NCBI GenBank assembly: GCA_052161645.1
Contig: CP197414.1
Length of the DNA: 64,000 bases
Direction: 5' to 3' (one strand)
Source: Laterigemmans sp052161645
Lineage (GTDB): Bacteria > Planctomycetota > Planctomycetia > Pirellulales > Pirellulaceae
Shown here: piece after piece, positions 27,733-36,788 of the stretch
Position numbering within the stretch: position 1 is the first letter of the stretch
How the letters are laid out: each line of letters begins with the position of its first letter
The notes under the pieces: generated by a model
Told to the model about the DNA's origin: nothing
Database searches by the model: none
The model's input: only the letters and a program-made list of their open reading frames with translations
Position numbers and translations under genes: made by a program

Positions 27733-28341
27733 ATGCATAAGCCATTCCGAAGCATTCATCTGCCTGACGCCACTCAGTTGCTAAATTGCATCCGCAAAAG
27801 CGTTCTGAGCAAACTCAGCTGCGGGCTCATTGGCGTGGTTTGTATTTGCTGGCTCACCGGCTGGGCCGCGTCGCACCAGCTGTCCGCTGATGACCCTCCC
27901 CCCAAGCTGACTCTCCCCCCAGCGGAACCGATGCTACCTCCGCAACTGCCCCCTCCTAGCCCCCGCTCAGAGAACAATCAACGCCAAATCGAAGATCACT
28001 TGCGCCGCGCCATCAGCGGCGACGCGGAAGTTCAACCGAGCGGCGATGTCGTGCTCGATTCAATTATCGACCAACTCCGCAGCAAAGGCAGCGTGCTGCA
28101 GGGCAGCGTGCTCGATCCCCACGAACCCGTTAGCCCACAATTGGGCGCACAGCAGCTGGACGCACAGCAAGCACAGCCACCCTCCGAACAAGCTTGCTTG
28201 GTGGCAGAACAATTACTTCGTTCCGCCCGTATGCTGTCGCAGCTCGATGATCACGCCAGTGACCCAGATCGCCGGCAATTAATCGATCAATTGCGCCATC
28301 AAGCAGCCCGGCTGCTGACGCCACCGCAACCTACCAATTGA
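27733..28341 (+). CDS. Small secreted protein of unknown function
   Basis: I do not recognise a family. The product from the ATG at 27733 (ATG 27721 is an alternative) has a hydrophobic segment at about residues 25-45 ('LSCGLIGVVCICWLTGWA') that fits a signal peptide or anchor, then a Pro-rich stretch ('LTLPPAEPMLPPQLPPPSP'), then helical Gln/Leu-rich sequence with 'EQACLVAEQLLRSARMLSQL'. It sits about 120 bp after the GspE-like gene on the same strand and may be co-expressed with it. Confidence 0.6.
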   Translation: MHKPFRSIHLPDATQLLNCIRKSVLSKLSCGLIGVVCICWLTGWAASHQLSADDPPPKLTLPPAEPMLPPQLPPPSPRSENNQRQIEDHLRRAISGDAEVQPSGDVVLDSIIDQLRSKGSVLQGSVLDPHEPVSPQLGAQQLDAQQAQPPSEQACLVAEQLLRSARMLSQLDDHASDPDRRQLIDQLRHQAARLLTPPQPTN

Positions 28342-28355
28342 TTACCATCTACGTT

Positions 28356-28376
28356 GATTCAGCGACTGGCTGAATC
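28356..28376. other. Perfect 8-bp inverted repeat
   Basis: GATTCAGC at 28356-28363 pairs with GCTGAATC at 28369-28376 across a 5-nt loop, 15 nt past the stop of the preceding gene. No T-run follows, so it is a possible but weak terminator. Confidence 0.35.
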
Positions 28377-28471
28377 GCAGAGATGTCGTAGACTTAAATA
28401 GTCACCGCGAATTTATCACACACGCACTACGATAATACTGGAGCCCGGCCCAACAGTCGGTACATTTCAAG

Positions 28472-30430
28472 ATGTCGGGGCAGCTCCCAACTCGAGAAGA
28501 AAAAGCATTACGTCGTCTCCTCCCGCGACTGGAGAGTCGCTTTGCGTCCGCCAGCGATCCAGTCGAGTGGGAGCAATTTACCAGGCGGGTCCGCGAACAT
28601 TTCCCAAGGTTGTTCGGTCGTTTATTTGAGCTCTATTCCAGCCATTACGACTTTTTCTACTACCTAGAAAGTGCACTCTCGGCGGCGGCGGAAATGTGGA
28701 TGGAGCGCCCGCAGGAACTCAAAGCACTCGACGCGCTGCGTGAATCCGATCCCTTCTGGTATCAAAATCAAAGGCTCGTCGGCGCCATGTGCTACGTCGA
28801 CCTGTTCGCCCAGCCCGAAGACGAAACCGGTTTGGAAAAACTTCGTGAGCGAATTCCCTATCTGACGGAAATGGGGATCACCTACCTCCACTTGATGCCC
28901 ATCTTCAAATCGCCCGAGGGTGATAATGACGGCGGCTATGCGATCAGCAGCTACCGCGAAACCAACCCCAGCTTGGGGACAATGGCACAACTTCGCGAAC
29001 TGGCTACCGAACTGCGCCATCATGGAATTTCATTAGTTCTCGATTTCGTCTTCAATCACACCTCCGACGAACATGAATGGGCTCGCAAAGCACTGAGCGG
29101 TGATCCGGAATTCCAAGAATACTATTACATGTATCCAGATCGCACCGTCCCCGAAGCTTACGAAGCTAGCTTGGGCGAGGTCTTTCCCGACGAACACCCC
29201 GGTGCGTTTACCTATCGCAGTCGTATTGGCAAATGGGTTTGGACGACGTTTTACAATTATCAATGGGACCTCAATTACCAGAACCCCGAAGTCTTCGTGC
29301 AGATGTTGCGCGAGATGTTGTTCTTGGCCAACCAGGGTGTCGAAGTCTTACGAATGGATGCCGTCGCTTTTATCTGGAAAAAAGTGGGCACCAATTGCCA
29401 GAACCTGCCACAAGCCCACTGGTTATTGCAAGCCTTCAACGCGGCCGTGGCAATGTCAGCCCCGGCAATGGTCTTCAAGTCCGAAGCGATCGTCCATCCC
29501 GACGAGGTTCGCAAATATGTTCGCGCCGATGAATGCCAACTCTCTTACAACCCCCAGCTAATGGCGCTGCTGTGGAACGCGCTGGCAACCCGTGAAGTCC
29601 GCTTGCTGGAAACCGCCATGCGACGGCGATTCAGCATTCCTCGTGATTGCGAATGGGTTAACTACGTCCGCAGCCATGACGATATTGGCTGGGCTATCTC
29701 CGACGAAGATATTACCGCTGTCGGCTTTGATTGCCGAGATCATCGCCGCTTTCTAACTAACTTTTACACCGGCAAATTTGCCGACAGTTTCTCCCGTGGT
29801 TTGCCCTTTCAAATCGACCCCCGCACGGGCGACGGACGGGTCAGCGGAACCACCGCATCGCTGGCCGGTCTCGAAGAAGCGTTGGAGCTGGAAGATGAAG
29901 AGTTGACCGACTTGGCGGTCAAACGCATCTTGCTGTTGCACGGCGTGATTATGACGATCGGCGGCATCCCGCTGATCTACCTCGGCGACGAACTGGCCAC
30001 GCTCAATGACCGTTCCTTTGCCACCGATCCGGTCAAAGCGGGCGATTCACGCTGGGTACACCGGGGCAAGTTCGACTGGGAACGTGTCAACCTTCGCCGC
30101 GACCGCAACCATCCCGTCGGACGCGTCTACCAGGGGCTGCTGAGGCTGATTCAACTGCGTTGCCAAAACTTGGCTTTTGGTGGCGGACCAACGGAATTCA
30201 TCGATACCGGCAACCCCCACGTGTTCGGCTATTTCCGCGACCACGAGGATCACGGAGTGATGATCTTGGCCAACTTTACCGAGTCACCACAACGTCTCGA
30301 GGGACGCCGCTTGCGACTGCTCGGCCTCCGCCGCACGGTGGTCGATCAAATCTCCGGACAAACGATCACGGCCGCTCAAGAAATGCTGATGGCGCCCTAT
30401 CAATTTGTGGTGCTGGCTCGCAACTCGTAA
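28472..30430 (+). CDS. Amylosucrase (GH13)
   Basis: Transfers glucosyl units from sucrose to make alpha-1,4-glucan and fructose. The 652-residue length fits amylosucrases (about 630-650). The start is the helical N-domain ('REEKALRRLLPRLESRF') typical of this subfamily. The GH13 barrel shows 'YLHLMPIFKSPEGDNDGGYA', 'LVLDFVFNHTSDEHEWA', the nucleophile in 'VLRMDAVAFIWKK' (D296), the acid/base in 'VFKSEAIVHPDEV' (E338) and 'VRSHDDIGW' (H402-D403). 'FNHTSDEHEWA' and 'NYQWDLNY' separate it from ordinary alpha-amylases. No signal peptide, so it is cytoplasmic. No sucrose transporter or fructokinase is adjacent. A sucrose hydrolase is the main alternative. Confidence 0.88.
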   Translation: MSGQLPTREEKALRRLLPRLESRFASASDPVEWEQFTRRVREHFPRLFGRLFELYSSHYDFFYYLESALSAAAEMWMERPQELKALDALRESDPFWYQNQRLVGAMCYVDLFAQPEDETGLEKLRERIPYLTEMGITYLHLMPIFKSPEGDNDGGYAISSYRETNPSLGTMAQLRELATELRHHGISLVLDFVFNHTSDEHEWARKALSGDPEFQEYYYMYPDRTVPEAYEASLGEVFPDEHPGAFTYRSRIGKWVWTTFYNYQWDLNYQNPEVFVQMLREMLFLANQGVEVLRMDAVAFIWKKVGTNCQNLPQAHWLLQAFNAAVAMSAPAMVFKSEAIVHPDEVRKYVRADECQLSYNPQLMALLWNALATREVRLLETAMRRRFSIPRDCEWVNYVRSHDDIGWAISDEDITAVGFDCRDHRRFLTNFYTGKFADSFSRGLPFQIDPRTGDGRVSGTTASLAGLEEALELEDEELTDLAVKRILLLHGVIMTIGGIPLIYLGDELATLNDRSFATDPVKAGDSRWVHRGKFDWERVNLRRDRNHPVGRVYQGLLRLIQLRCQNLAFGGGPTEFIDTGNPHVFGYFRDHEDHGVMILANFTESPQRLEGRRLRLLGLRRTVVDQISGQTITAAQEMLMAPYQFVVLARNS

Positions 30431-30471
30431 AACGAACAACCTGCACTCCAGTTGTCCAACAGGCAAGGCCC

Positions 30472-31602
30472 TCACACACGCCACACCTGATAGCGATCGA
30501 TCACGCCATACTCGGGCCATTTTCCTTCCTTCGGTCCGGGCTGGTTCTTCATCCCGGCCAAATACAGGTAACTGCCGTCAGCCGAAAAACTGGCTGCGGT
30601 GATGCGGGCTTCGGTCTTGAGAAAACCAATTCGCTGACCATCATCGACTGCGAATAAACCGGCGTTCCAATCACCGCCGCGCAACCGTCCCGCCATCACA
30701 AACCACTCGCCCCCCGGATGCATCACCAGCGACTCCATTAATCCTTCGCCAGCTTGATCCTTGATCGTTTCCGCCAGCTTGGTCGGTGGATCCGCCCGCC
30801 AATCAAAACGCTGCCACAGCTGCCGCCCGTTGCCAGCCATTGGATCCCGCATCTCTCCCATGCCGGCGACATATAAGGAATTCCCGTCGGGGGCAAAACA
30901 TATCGCGTGAATGCCACCAATATAACAGTGGCTCTTGATAATGCCCCAACTGGTGAAATCGGGTGTCCGCCAAGCTGCCACGCGATTCCCTGATGCCAAG
31001 TCCCAAACTCCCACATCGCCCATCAAGTTACCTGCTGCCAAGTATCGTCCCGTGGGATCAAAACTGACCGCCTGAACCGACGGCAGCAACGCAAAAGCAT
31101 GCCGCAGTCCACCATCAGCAACAGCAAACACTTTCACCGTCGCTTCGTGACTTGCGCGCGGTGCATAGCGTTCATCACCAGCCAAATATTGTCCTGTCAC
31201 CGAAGCCACCAAACTCTGGTCGGGGCTAACCGCCATTTTCCAGGACCAGAAATCGTGAGCGGCGATTGTTCGTTCGACTGCGGCCGGTTGACTATCTGGC
31301 TGACTAGCTAATTGCACCGGTCCCGCGCCCTCAAGTCGATGAATTTGCAAATTACCGTCGTAGCCAGCCGACACCAACCGCCGCCCCTGATCAACCACCC
31401 CCACGCCGGCAACCCAACTCGCGTGCCCACCGATCTTTTCCGCTTGCTTGCCGTCAGCTCCCACGCGGTACAGCCCATCGTGACAAGCCGCAAACAACTG
31501 CGTCCCATCCACCGAGACGGCGATGTCCATCACGCCAGTCGGAAGCGTGATCCGATTCACTTGCTTGGTTTCGATCTGCTGCGTCGTTTCAGTGTTCATC
31601 AT
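30472..31602 (-). CDS. WD40-repeat protein
   Basis: 376-residue beta-propeller protein with several WD40-like blades: 'MDIAVSVDGTQLFAACHDG', 'AVSFDPTGRYLAAGNLMGD' and 'VGVWDLASGNRVAAW', 'AICFAPDGNSLYVAGMGE', 'ITAASFSADGSYLYLAGMKN'. No signal peptide, although its partners are exported. Its ATG overlaps the TGA of the DUF1501 gene (ATGA), so translation is coupled. In planctomycetes WD40 proteins often accompany DUF1501 and DUF1549/DUF1553 genes; their joint function is unproven. Confidence 0.8.
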   Translation of the reverse strand: MMNTETTQQIETKQVNRITLPTGVMDIAVSVDGTQLFAACHDGLYRVGADGKQAEKIGGHASWVAGVGVVDQGRRLVSAGYDGNLQIHRLEGAGPVQLASQPDSQPAAVERTIAAHDFWSWKMAVSPDQSLVASVTGQYLAGDERYAPRASHEATVKVFAVADGGLRHAFALLPSVQAVSFDPTGRYLAAGNLMGDVGVWDLASGNRVAAWRTPDFTSWGIIKSHCYIGGIHAICFAPDGNSLYVAGMGEMRDPMAGNGRQLWQRFDWRADPPTKLAETIKDQAGEGLMESLVMHPGGEWFVMAGRLRGGDWNAGLFAVDDGQRIGFLKTEARITAASFSADGSYLYLAGMKNQPGPKEGKWPEYGVIDRYQVWRV

Positions 31603-32942
31603 GCGAAAAGTTCGGTAATGGGTTGGGCAGATCTCTCCACGCGATGAAACGTCGGCAGCCCAGGTAAATCATAAGTGGTATGTGGATCGATGCCCAACGC
31701 GGTAAATATCGTGGCGAATAATTGACGCTGGTCGACAGGCTGCTCGGCAACTTGAATACCATCTTCATCAGTGCTGCCGTAAACCGTCCCCCCGCGAATA
31801 CCGCAACCGGCCATCGCCAAACTCCACGCCGTGGGATAATGATCCCGGCCACGAGCTTGGTTTAACCACGGAGTGCGACCAAATTCTCCCATCACTAACA
31901 CCAACGTGTCATCCAACATGCCACGCGTTTCCAAATCAGTGATCAATTCATAAACCACTTGATCCATTTCGGGAACCAACATCTGATGGATTTCGTGGTT
32001 CAGCACATGACAGTCCCAAGGCATGCCGTTGGCGACCATCACAAACGTCGAGCCGTGTTCCACCAAATGCCGAGCCAACAGCGTGTGCAATCCAAACGTT
32101 CCCGGTCCGTACCGATCGCGATCCGCCTGCGGCAAACGATCGAGATCAAACAAATGAGCGGCACTCATCAAGCCCCGCACCCGTTCAAAAGCCGTGTTAT
32201 AAGAATCAGCCGAGGCGGCCCGTCGCTGATTGGTAAATTGTCGACTAAGAAAAGCCCTCAAGCCCTCTCTTTCTTGATGATCGAGGTCGGATAAATTTTC
32301 CGGAGGGCGGATGTTATCAAGCCCATACTCCCCGCCGAATCGCACGGGCCCATATTCGGAGCCTAACCAACCTGGCCAGTCGGCCGCCTTAAATCCCTTG
32401 AATTCGTTACCCTCCGGACAAGGATCGAGCAGCACAAAGTTGGGCACGGGGCTCTCCAGGTCGCCCAACTGCTGGGCCACCACCGAGCCGAGAATCGGCC
32501 GCGTAAACGGCGGTCGCGGACCATCGCCGCGGGTCAACATATCGATCGCTTGAAAGTGTTCCGATGGCTCGGTGCTCATCGAGCGAATCACGGCCAGCTT
32601 GTCCATGATCGTGGCGCAGCGGGGCATCAGTTCGCTGATTTGCACACCGGGCAACGAAGTCTTTGTCACTCCAAAGGGTCCGCTCGACGGCCGTCCCGGC
32701 TTCGGATCCCAAGTCTCGAACTGACTGGGAGCACCACACAACCACAGCAGAATGCAACGCTTGCCCCGCCGCTGCACGGTTTCCGCGAAGGCCGGTACGT
32801 TGAACAAACTCTGAAAACTGGCAACCGACGCCGCACCCGCCATGCTCCCTTGCAAAAATAGCCGGCGATGCAACCGGTGGTCCGGGCTCCCGCAGTTCTG
32901 GATGCCACGCGATCGATGGCCAGAAGGTTTTGGTCGTTGCAT
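31599..32942 (-). CDS. DUF1501 (sulfatase-like fold) secreted protein
   Basis: 447-residue member of the DUF1501 family, which has an alkaline-phosphatase/sulfatase-like fold and unknown activity. The N-terminus has a Tat-type signal 'HRRLFLQGSMAGAASVAS'. Family landmarks are 'CILLWLCGAPSQFETWDPKP', 'IRSMSTEPSEHFQA', 'FGLHTLLARHLVEHGSTFV', 'DDTLVLVMGEFGRTPW' and 'GRDHYPTAWSLAMAGCGIR'. It lies between the PSCyt1/DUF1549/DUF1553 gene (5-bp gap) and the WD40 gene (4-bp overlap), so the three form an operon. Confidence 0.92.
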   Translation of the reverse strand: MQRPKPSGHRSRGIQNCGSPDHRLHRRLFLQGSMAGAASVASFQSLFNVPAFAETVQRRGKRCILLWLCGAPSQFETWDPKPGRPSSGPFGVTKTSLPGVQISELMPRCATIMDKLAVIRSMSTEPSEHFQAIDMLTRGDGPRPPFTRPILGSVVAQQLGDLESPVPNFVLLDPCPEGNEFKGFKAADWPGWLGSEYGPVRFGGEYGLDNIRPPENLSDLDHQEREGLRAFLSRQFTNQRRAASADSYNTAFERVRGLMSAAHLFDLDRLPQADRDRYGPGTFGLHTLLARHLVEHGSTFVMVANGMPWDCHVLNHEIHQMLVPEMDQVVYELITDLETRGMLDDTLVLVMGEFGRTPWLNQARGRDHYPTAWSLAMAGCGIRGGTVYGSTDEDGIQVAEQPVDQRQLFATIFTALGIDPHTTYDLPGLPTFHRVERSAQPITELFA

Positions 32943-32947
32943 AGTGA

Positions 32948-34999
32948 TTAATGATTAAAGCGGAATTCTGCGCTGGTCAACAACGCCCACAACATTTGAT
33001 CGATGCCACGTTGCGGCTGCCGTTGCCGAGCACGCAGGTACTCGCGACACCGACTCGCCTCCTCCGCCTTGGGCAGCCGCCCCAAAACCCTGAGAAAAGC
33101 CTCCTCAACAATTTCGGACACGTGCGGCTTGGCTAACAACTCAGCGACGGTCTGCGATTTCTCGGGACCCATTTGCCCGTGAATCTCCGCGCCATTAGTC
33201 AATAACAAGGACTGCCTCAAATCGGCAATGCTAGCCTCCGGCAACACATCGGGAAACGCTTGACGAAACGCCGCGTACTGCTCTGGCGATTCTGCGGACT
33301 TGGGCGGCTCACCCCCCAGGGCCACGATCATCGAACGGTAAAGCGCCTCGGCGGTCAGCGGTTTGATCGTCGCTCGGCTGAACAATGCCGGATCGGCAAA
33401 CGCATCTCCCCGCGAATCCAATTGGTAAACGTTGCTCATCGCCAGCTCGCGCAACAACCGCCGCACATTATAACCATGCCGCCGGAAGTCATCGGTCAGC
33501 CAAGCTAACAACTGGGGATGACTGGGAGGATGCACGCTATCGAGCATATCAACCGGATGCACCAAACCACGCCCCATCATTAACGCCCACAACCGATTCA
33601 CCATCGCCCGCGCGACCAACGGATGCTCCGCAGCGATTTGTTCCACAAAAGCTTCGCGGCGGGAAAACAGCGGCACTTTGGGAGTTTCTTCGCCGCCCTG
33701 TGGCCGATACAGCTCGTCACTTTCCGCTTGCTGTTCCCCATCGGCCGGACGCGCCTCATCGACAGCCCTTGACTGCAAAAAGACCAAAGTATTGGGCTGA
33801 CTTTCACCCTGCAAATTAGTAAACATGGAAAACCCGCCCACCGCCGACTCGGCCAGCCGCGGACCAACGCTGGTTTCCACATTCTTGCTGCGACTGTAGA
33901 AAGCCACCAAACCCCAATAATGCGACTGCTTAATTTCCTCGGCCAATGGATGGTCATGACACTGGGCACATTGAATCTGTAACCCAAACACTCCGCGTGA
34001 GATCGCTTCGGCAATCTCCTGGTGGGCATTATTGCGTTCGTAAAGATACCACACCGCGCCCCGATCTTGCTCCGTGGTGGGGCGGGCCAATAAGATTTGC
34101 CGAATCACTTGGTCCCAGGGACGATTCTCAGTAAACGCGGTAATTAAAAATTGGTTCCAAGCGTGCTGCTGACGACGCTTCATCGCCTGCATCCCGCCAC
34201 GTCCCATCAGCACCGCATCAAAAACTTCCGCCAAATAACGACCATGCTCGGGCGATTCCAATAATTGATCAATTAAAAAAGTGCGCTTGCGACTATCAGT
34301 TAGTCGCAAAAAATCAGCCCGCTCCGGCAACGTGGGAACCCGCCCTAAGAGGTCTAAATAAATTCGCCGCACAAACGTTTCATCGTCGCACAACTTTGCC
34401 GGCATGGGCGGTTTTTCAGCGCGACTCCAGCCCGCTTCGATCGCCATTTCAATGACAATTCGCGGCGAAACCTCTTGCGGATAACCGGGCGATTGCTCGG
34501 CCGACAAAGCAACCGGTCGAGCGGCCAACTCCAACAACAAATCACGATCGCTCGCCGCGACTTGCTCAACCCACCGCGTCAGTTGGGTCAGCATTTCCGG
34601 TTGCAACTGGCCCTCGGGAGGCATCTGAGGCTCACCCTCGGGTTGCAACACCCGCAGCAACAAACTCTCCGCCGGATGCTCCAGATCAATCGTCTCGCCC
34701 CGGTCGCCGCCACCCAGCAGCGCTGCCAACGAGCGGACACTCAATTCGCCAGACTGCTTGGCCGGTCCATGACAATCACCACATTCCGTCAACAGCATCG
34801 GGCCAATGCTCTGGCGCCAATCAGCGAGCACGCTCTCCGCACGCTCCAGCACAGCTTGCTGATCTTGCGCTGCCTGCTGGTCTTGATGCTGGGGTGATTC
34901 ACCCATCGCCTGGTCGACTGCCAGCACTGAAACCAATACCGTGAGCAGCCCGATCAAAAATCGGCGCGTGGCTGTCCTGCGGGGAGCGGACTGGGACAT
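32948..34999 (-). CDS. PSCyt1-DUF1549-DUF1553 secreted protein
   Basis: 683-residue planctomycete-type protein. From the ATG at 34999 a leader ('RRFLIGLLTVLVSVLAVD') precedes a PSCyt1 cytochrome-like segment with 'LLTECGDCHGPAKQSG' (CxxCH, a haem c site), a DUF1549 domain ('FVRRIYLDLLGRVPTLPER') with a second CxxCH in 'QIQCAQCHDHPLAE', and a DUF1553 domain ('EHPLVARAMVNRLWALMMGR', 'GYNVRRLLRELAMSNVYQ'). The frame is open to 35146, but that extension lacks family character. First gene of the three-gene operon ending with the WD40 protein. A periplasmic redox or surface role is likely but unproven. Confidence 0.92.
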   Translation of the reverse strand: MSQSAPRRTATRRFLIGLLTVLVSVLAVDQAMGESPQHQDQQAAQDQQAVLERAESVLADWRQSIGPMLLTECGDCHGPAKQSGELSVRSLAALLGGGDRGETIDLEHPAESLLLRVLQPEGEPQMPPEGQLQPEMLTQLTRWVEQVAASDRDLLLELAARPVALSAEQSPGYPQEVSPRIVIEMAIEAGWSRAEKPPMPAKLCDDETFVRRIYLDLLGRVPTLPERADFLRLTDSRKRTFLIDQLLESPEHGRYLAEVFDAVLMGRGGMQAMKRRQQHAWNQFLITAFTENRPWDQVIRQILLARPTTEQDRGAVWYLYERNNAHQEIAEAISRGVFGLQIQCAQCHDHPLAEEIKQSHYWGLVAFYSRSKNVETSVGPRLAESAVGGFSMFTNLQGESQPNTLVFLQSRAVDEARPADGEQQAESDELYRPQGGEETPKVPLFSRREAFVEQIAAEHPLVARAMVNRLWALMMGRGLVHPVDMLDSVHPPSHPQLLAWLTDDFRRHGYNVRRLLRELAMSNVYQLDSRGDAFADPALFSRATIKPLTAEALYRSMIVALGGEPPKSAESPEQYAAFRQAFPDVLPEASIADLRQSLLLTNGAEIHGQMGPEKSQTVAELLAKPHVSEIVEEAFLRVLGRLPKAEEASRCREYLRARQRQPQRGIDQMLWALLTSAEFRFNH

Positions 35000-35200
35000 G
35001 GGAATGCGGTGTTTAGGCGGGATGGTTCTTGCAGACACCTTGCTCGTCACAGTCGGTCTGACCGCTCCCAGGTGTGCCGCGGCAAGTTGGTAGGGAGGCG
35101 ATTCTCCCCTATCGCTCATATTAACGGGCACTTCCTCGCGATACAAGCTTTTAGGTGCCGGCCGAAACGGGGCCTGCTAATCCAAGTCCGCACAGACAAC

Positions 35201-35245
35201 CACATTCAGACGGCCCACATTCAGACGGCCCACAATCAAGCGGCT
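35201..35245. repeat. Imperfect 15-bp tandem repeat, three units
   Basis: Units at 35201-35215 and 35216-35230 are identical (CACATTCAGACGGCC); the third, 35231-35245, matches at 11 of 15 positions. It lies just past the stop of the dimethylformamidase-like gene, outside any supported CDS. Confidence 0.8.
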
Positions 35246-35250
35246 CATCA

Positions 35251-36705
35251 TCAATCGACAACTTCGTCGCTCCGCTGTGCCAGACGATCCAACACGTTGC
35301 GCGTGATCTGCATCACCGTGGGATCGCCACCGCGTAGCCCATGCGCCCAATCGGTCGTGCCAGCGGTCACAACCGTGCCTCCGCTTGGTCCATTTTGATA
35401 AACTCCCAAGACAGCCGCACCGACGCGATCTTTGGGAAACTGGTCATACCACCAACTATCGTCCGGAGCCCACTTGGCAGGACAGGTAGCCAACACCTGG
35501 AACGATTCGGGAGTGCCATCACGATGCGTGGGAAAGGGCTTGCCATCAATCCATTGCAATTCACAGCCATCACACTCATAACCAACAATCGTATCTTTTC
35601 CACCGAACTGGTCACCATCTTTCAGGTCGGTGCCGGCAAACAACCAATGGTCGGGCCGATGTACTTTAAAGGCGGCGGGGCCATCCATAAATTGCCCGTG
35701 GCTGCGATGATAGCCACCCCACAAAAAACCAACCCCCGTGAGCTGGTTCTCGGGCCGCTGGACCAGGTGATGGCTCCACAGCGTACTAAGCAAGCGATGA
35801 TCACCGCGACGAAATAACGGATCGCCATTGACCCACTGTTTCCAGCAAGTCAACGCCCGCCCATCAGCTTCGCTGCGAACCTGCCAACAGCACGTGTTGC
35901 CACTAAAAAACCCCACATTTCCGCCTTCCCTAATGAACGCTTCTAAATGATCGCGCATCGGCGACGACCAATATTCATCATGCCCGACGCTCAATACCAA
36001 GTTATACGCCTTGAGCATTTCAGGATGAAACTCAAGGTCGCTGTTCACGGCGTAGTCGAGCACATACCCGTTGCTCTCCGCCCACTGCACGAAAGGCAAT
36101 TCCCAGTTCTCAAACTGTGACTGCAAAGGCCGATCAAAAGAAACGCGATGCCCCTGCAGACCGTCACGATCATGGTAGCTGTAGAGGCTGTGTCCGCCCC
36201 AATTTGTATAAGCGTTATACGTGTTGGTGGAGAGTTGCAATAAGATTCGCGTGTTGGCTCCCGGCACGGCGGCACGAACCACAAACAAGATCGTCCCGGT
36301 GGCTGTTCGGTCTTGGTCACCAGTGGCGAGCTTCGCTCGGTAACAACCGCTTTTCCAATCCGCTGGCACCGTGAGTGTCAAAGTACCCGGCCACCCACAG
36401 CCTTGCGATGAGGCCCGAGCGGGAATCGGATGCATGTTTCCGGAAATATTCTCCTTTACGTAAACCTGTTCATTCGTTGTCCCCAGCCGTTCAATCCGTA
36501 GCGAAAAAACTGGCTCGCTGGTCGAGACATGGAAAGTCACATCCTCGCCTGGCTGGACACTCAGTTGCCCGGCGTAACCTTGCACAAATGGAGCTGGCGG
36601 CTGAACTTGCTCTGCGGCAACTCGCGGGCTTGCTGAGCAACTCCAGAAAAAGGCCGCGCAGAAAACCGGCAGCAATCGCCGGCTGGTTCTCGTATGATAT
36701 CGCAT
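35251..36705 (-). CDS. Secreted N,N-dimethylformamidase large-subunit-like protein (paralogue A)
   Basis: 484-residue protein from the ATG at 36705, with a leader ('RRLLPVFCAAFFWSCSASP'). It shows an Ig-like N-domain ('PADWKSGCYRAKL') and then the conserved core: 'ILLQLSTNTYNAYTNWGGHS', 'HRVSFDRPLQ', 'YNLVLSVGHDEYWSSPMRD' (H242, E244), 'GGNVGFFSGNTCCWQVR' and a C-terminal 'GGTVVTAGTTDWAHGL'. This is the DmfA2 C-terminal family. In the Paracoccus enzyme a GHxE motif in this position supplies active-site residues around a mononuclear iron (from memory). There is no small-subunit gene nearby, so the substrate is unknown. Divergent from its paralogue with 83 bp between starts. Confidence 0.82.
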   Translation of the reverse strand: MRYHTRTSRRLLPVFCAAFFWSCSASPRVAAEQVQPPAPFVQGYAGQLSVQPGEDVTFHVSTSEPVFSLRIERLGTTNEQVYVKENISGNMHPIPARASSQGCGWPGTLTLTVPADWKSGCYRAKLATGDQDRTATGTILFVVRAAVPGANTRILLQLSTNTYNAYTNWGGHSLYSYHDRDGLQGHRVSFDRPLQSQFENWELPFVQWAESNGYVLDYAVNSDLEFHPEMLKAYNLVLSVGHDEYWSSPMRDHLEAFIREGGNVGFFSGNTCCWQVRSEADGRALTCWKQWVNGDPLFRRGDHRLLSTLWSHHLVQRPENQLTGVGFLWGGYHRSHGQFMDGPAAFKVHRPDHWLFAGTDLKDGDQFGGKDTIVGYECDGCELQWIDGKPFPTHRDGTPESFQVLATCPAKWAPDDSWWYDQFPKDRVGAAVLGVYQNGPSGGTVVTAGTTDWAHGLRGGDPTVMQITRNVLDRLAQRSDEVVD

Positions 36706-36788
36706 AACAATGAATCGTTTACAAACAGGAGCGAGTGATCTATCCAGGGCCGACATTCTAACACCTTGACAAAGACAGGTTATCGCGG

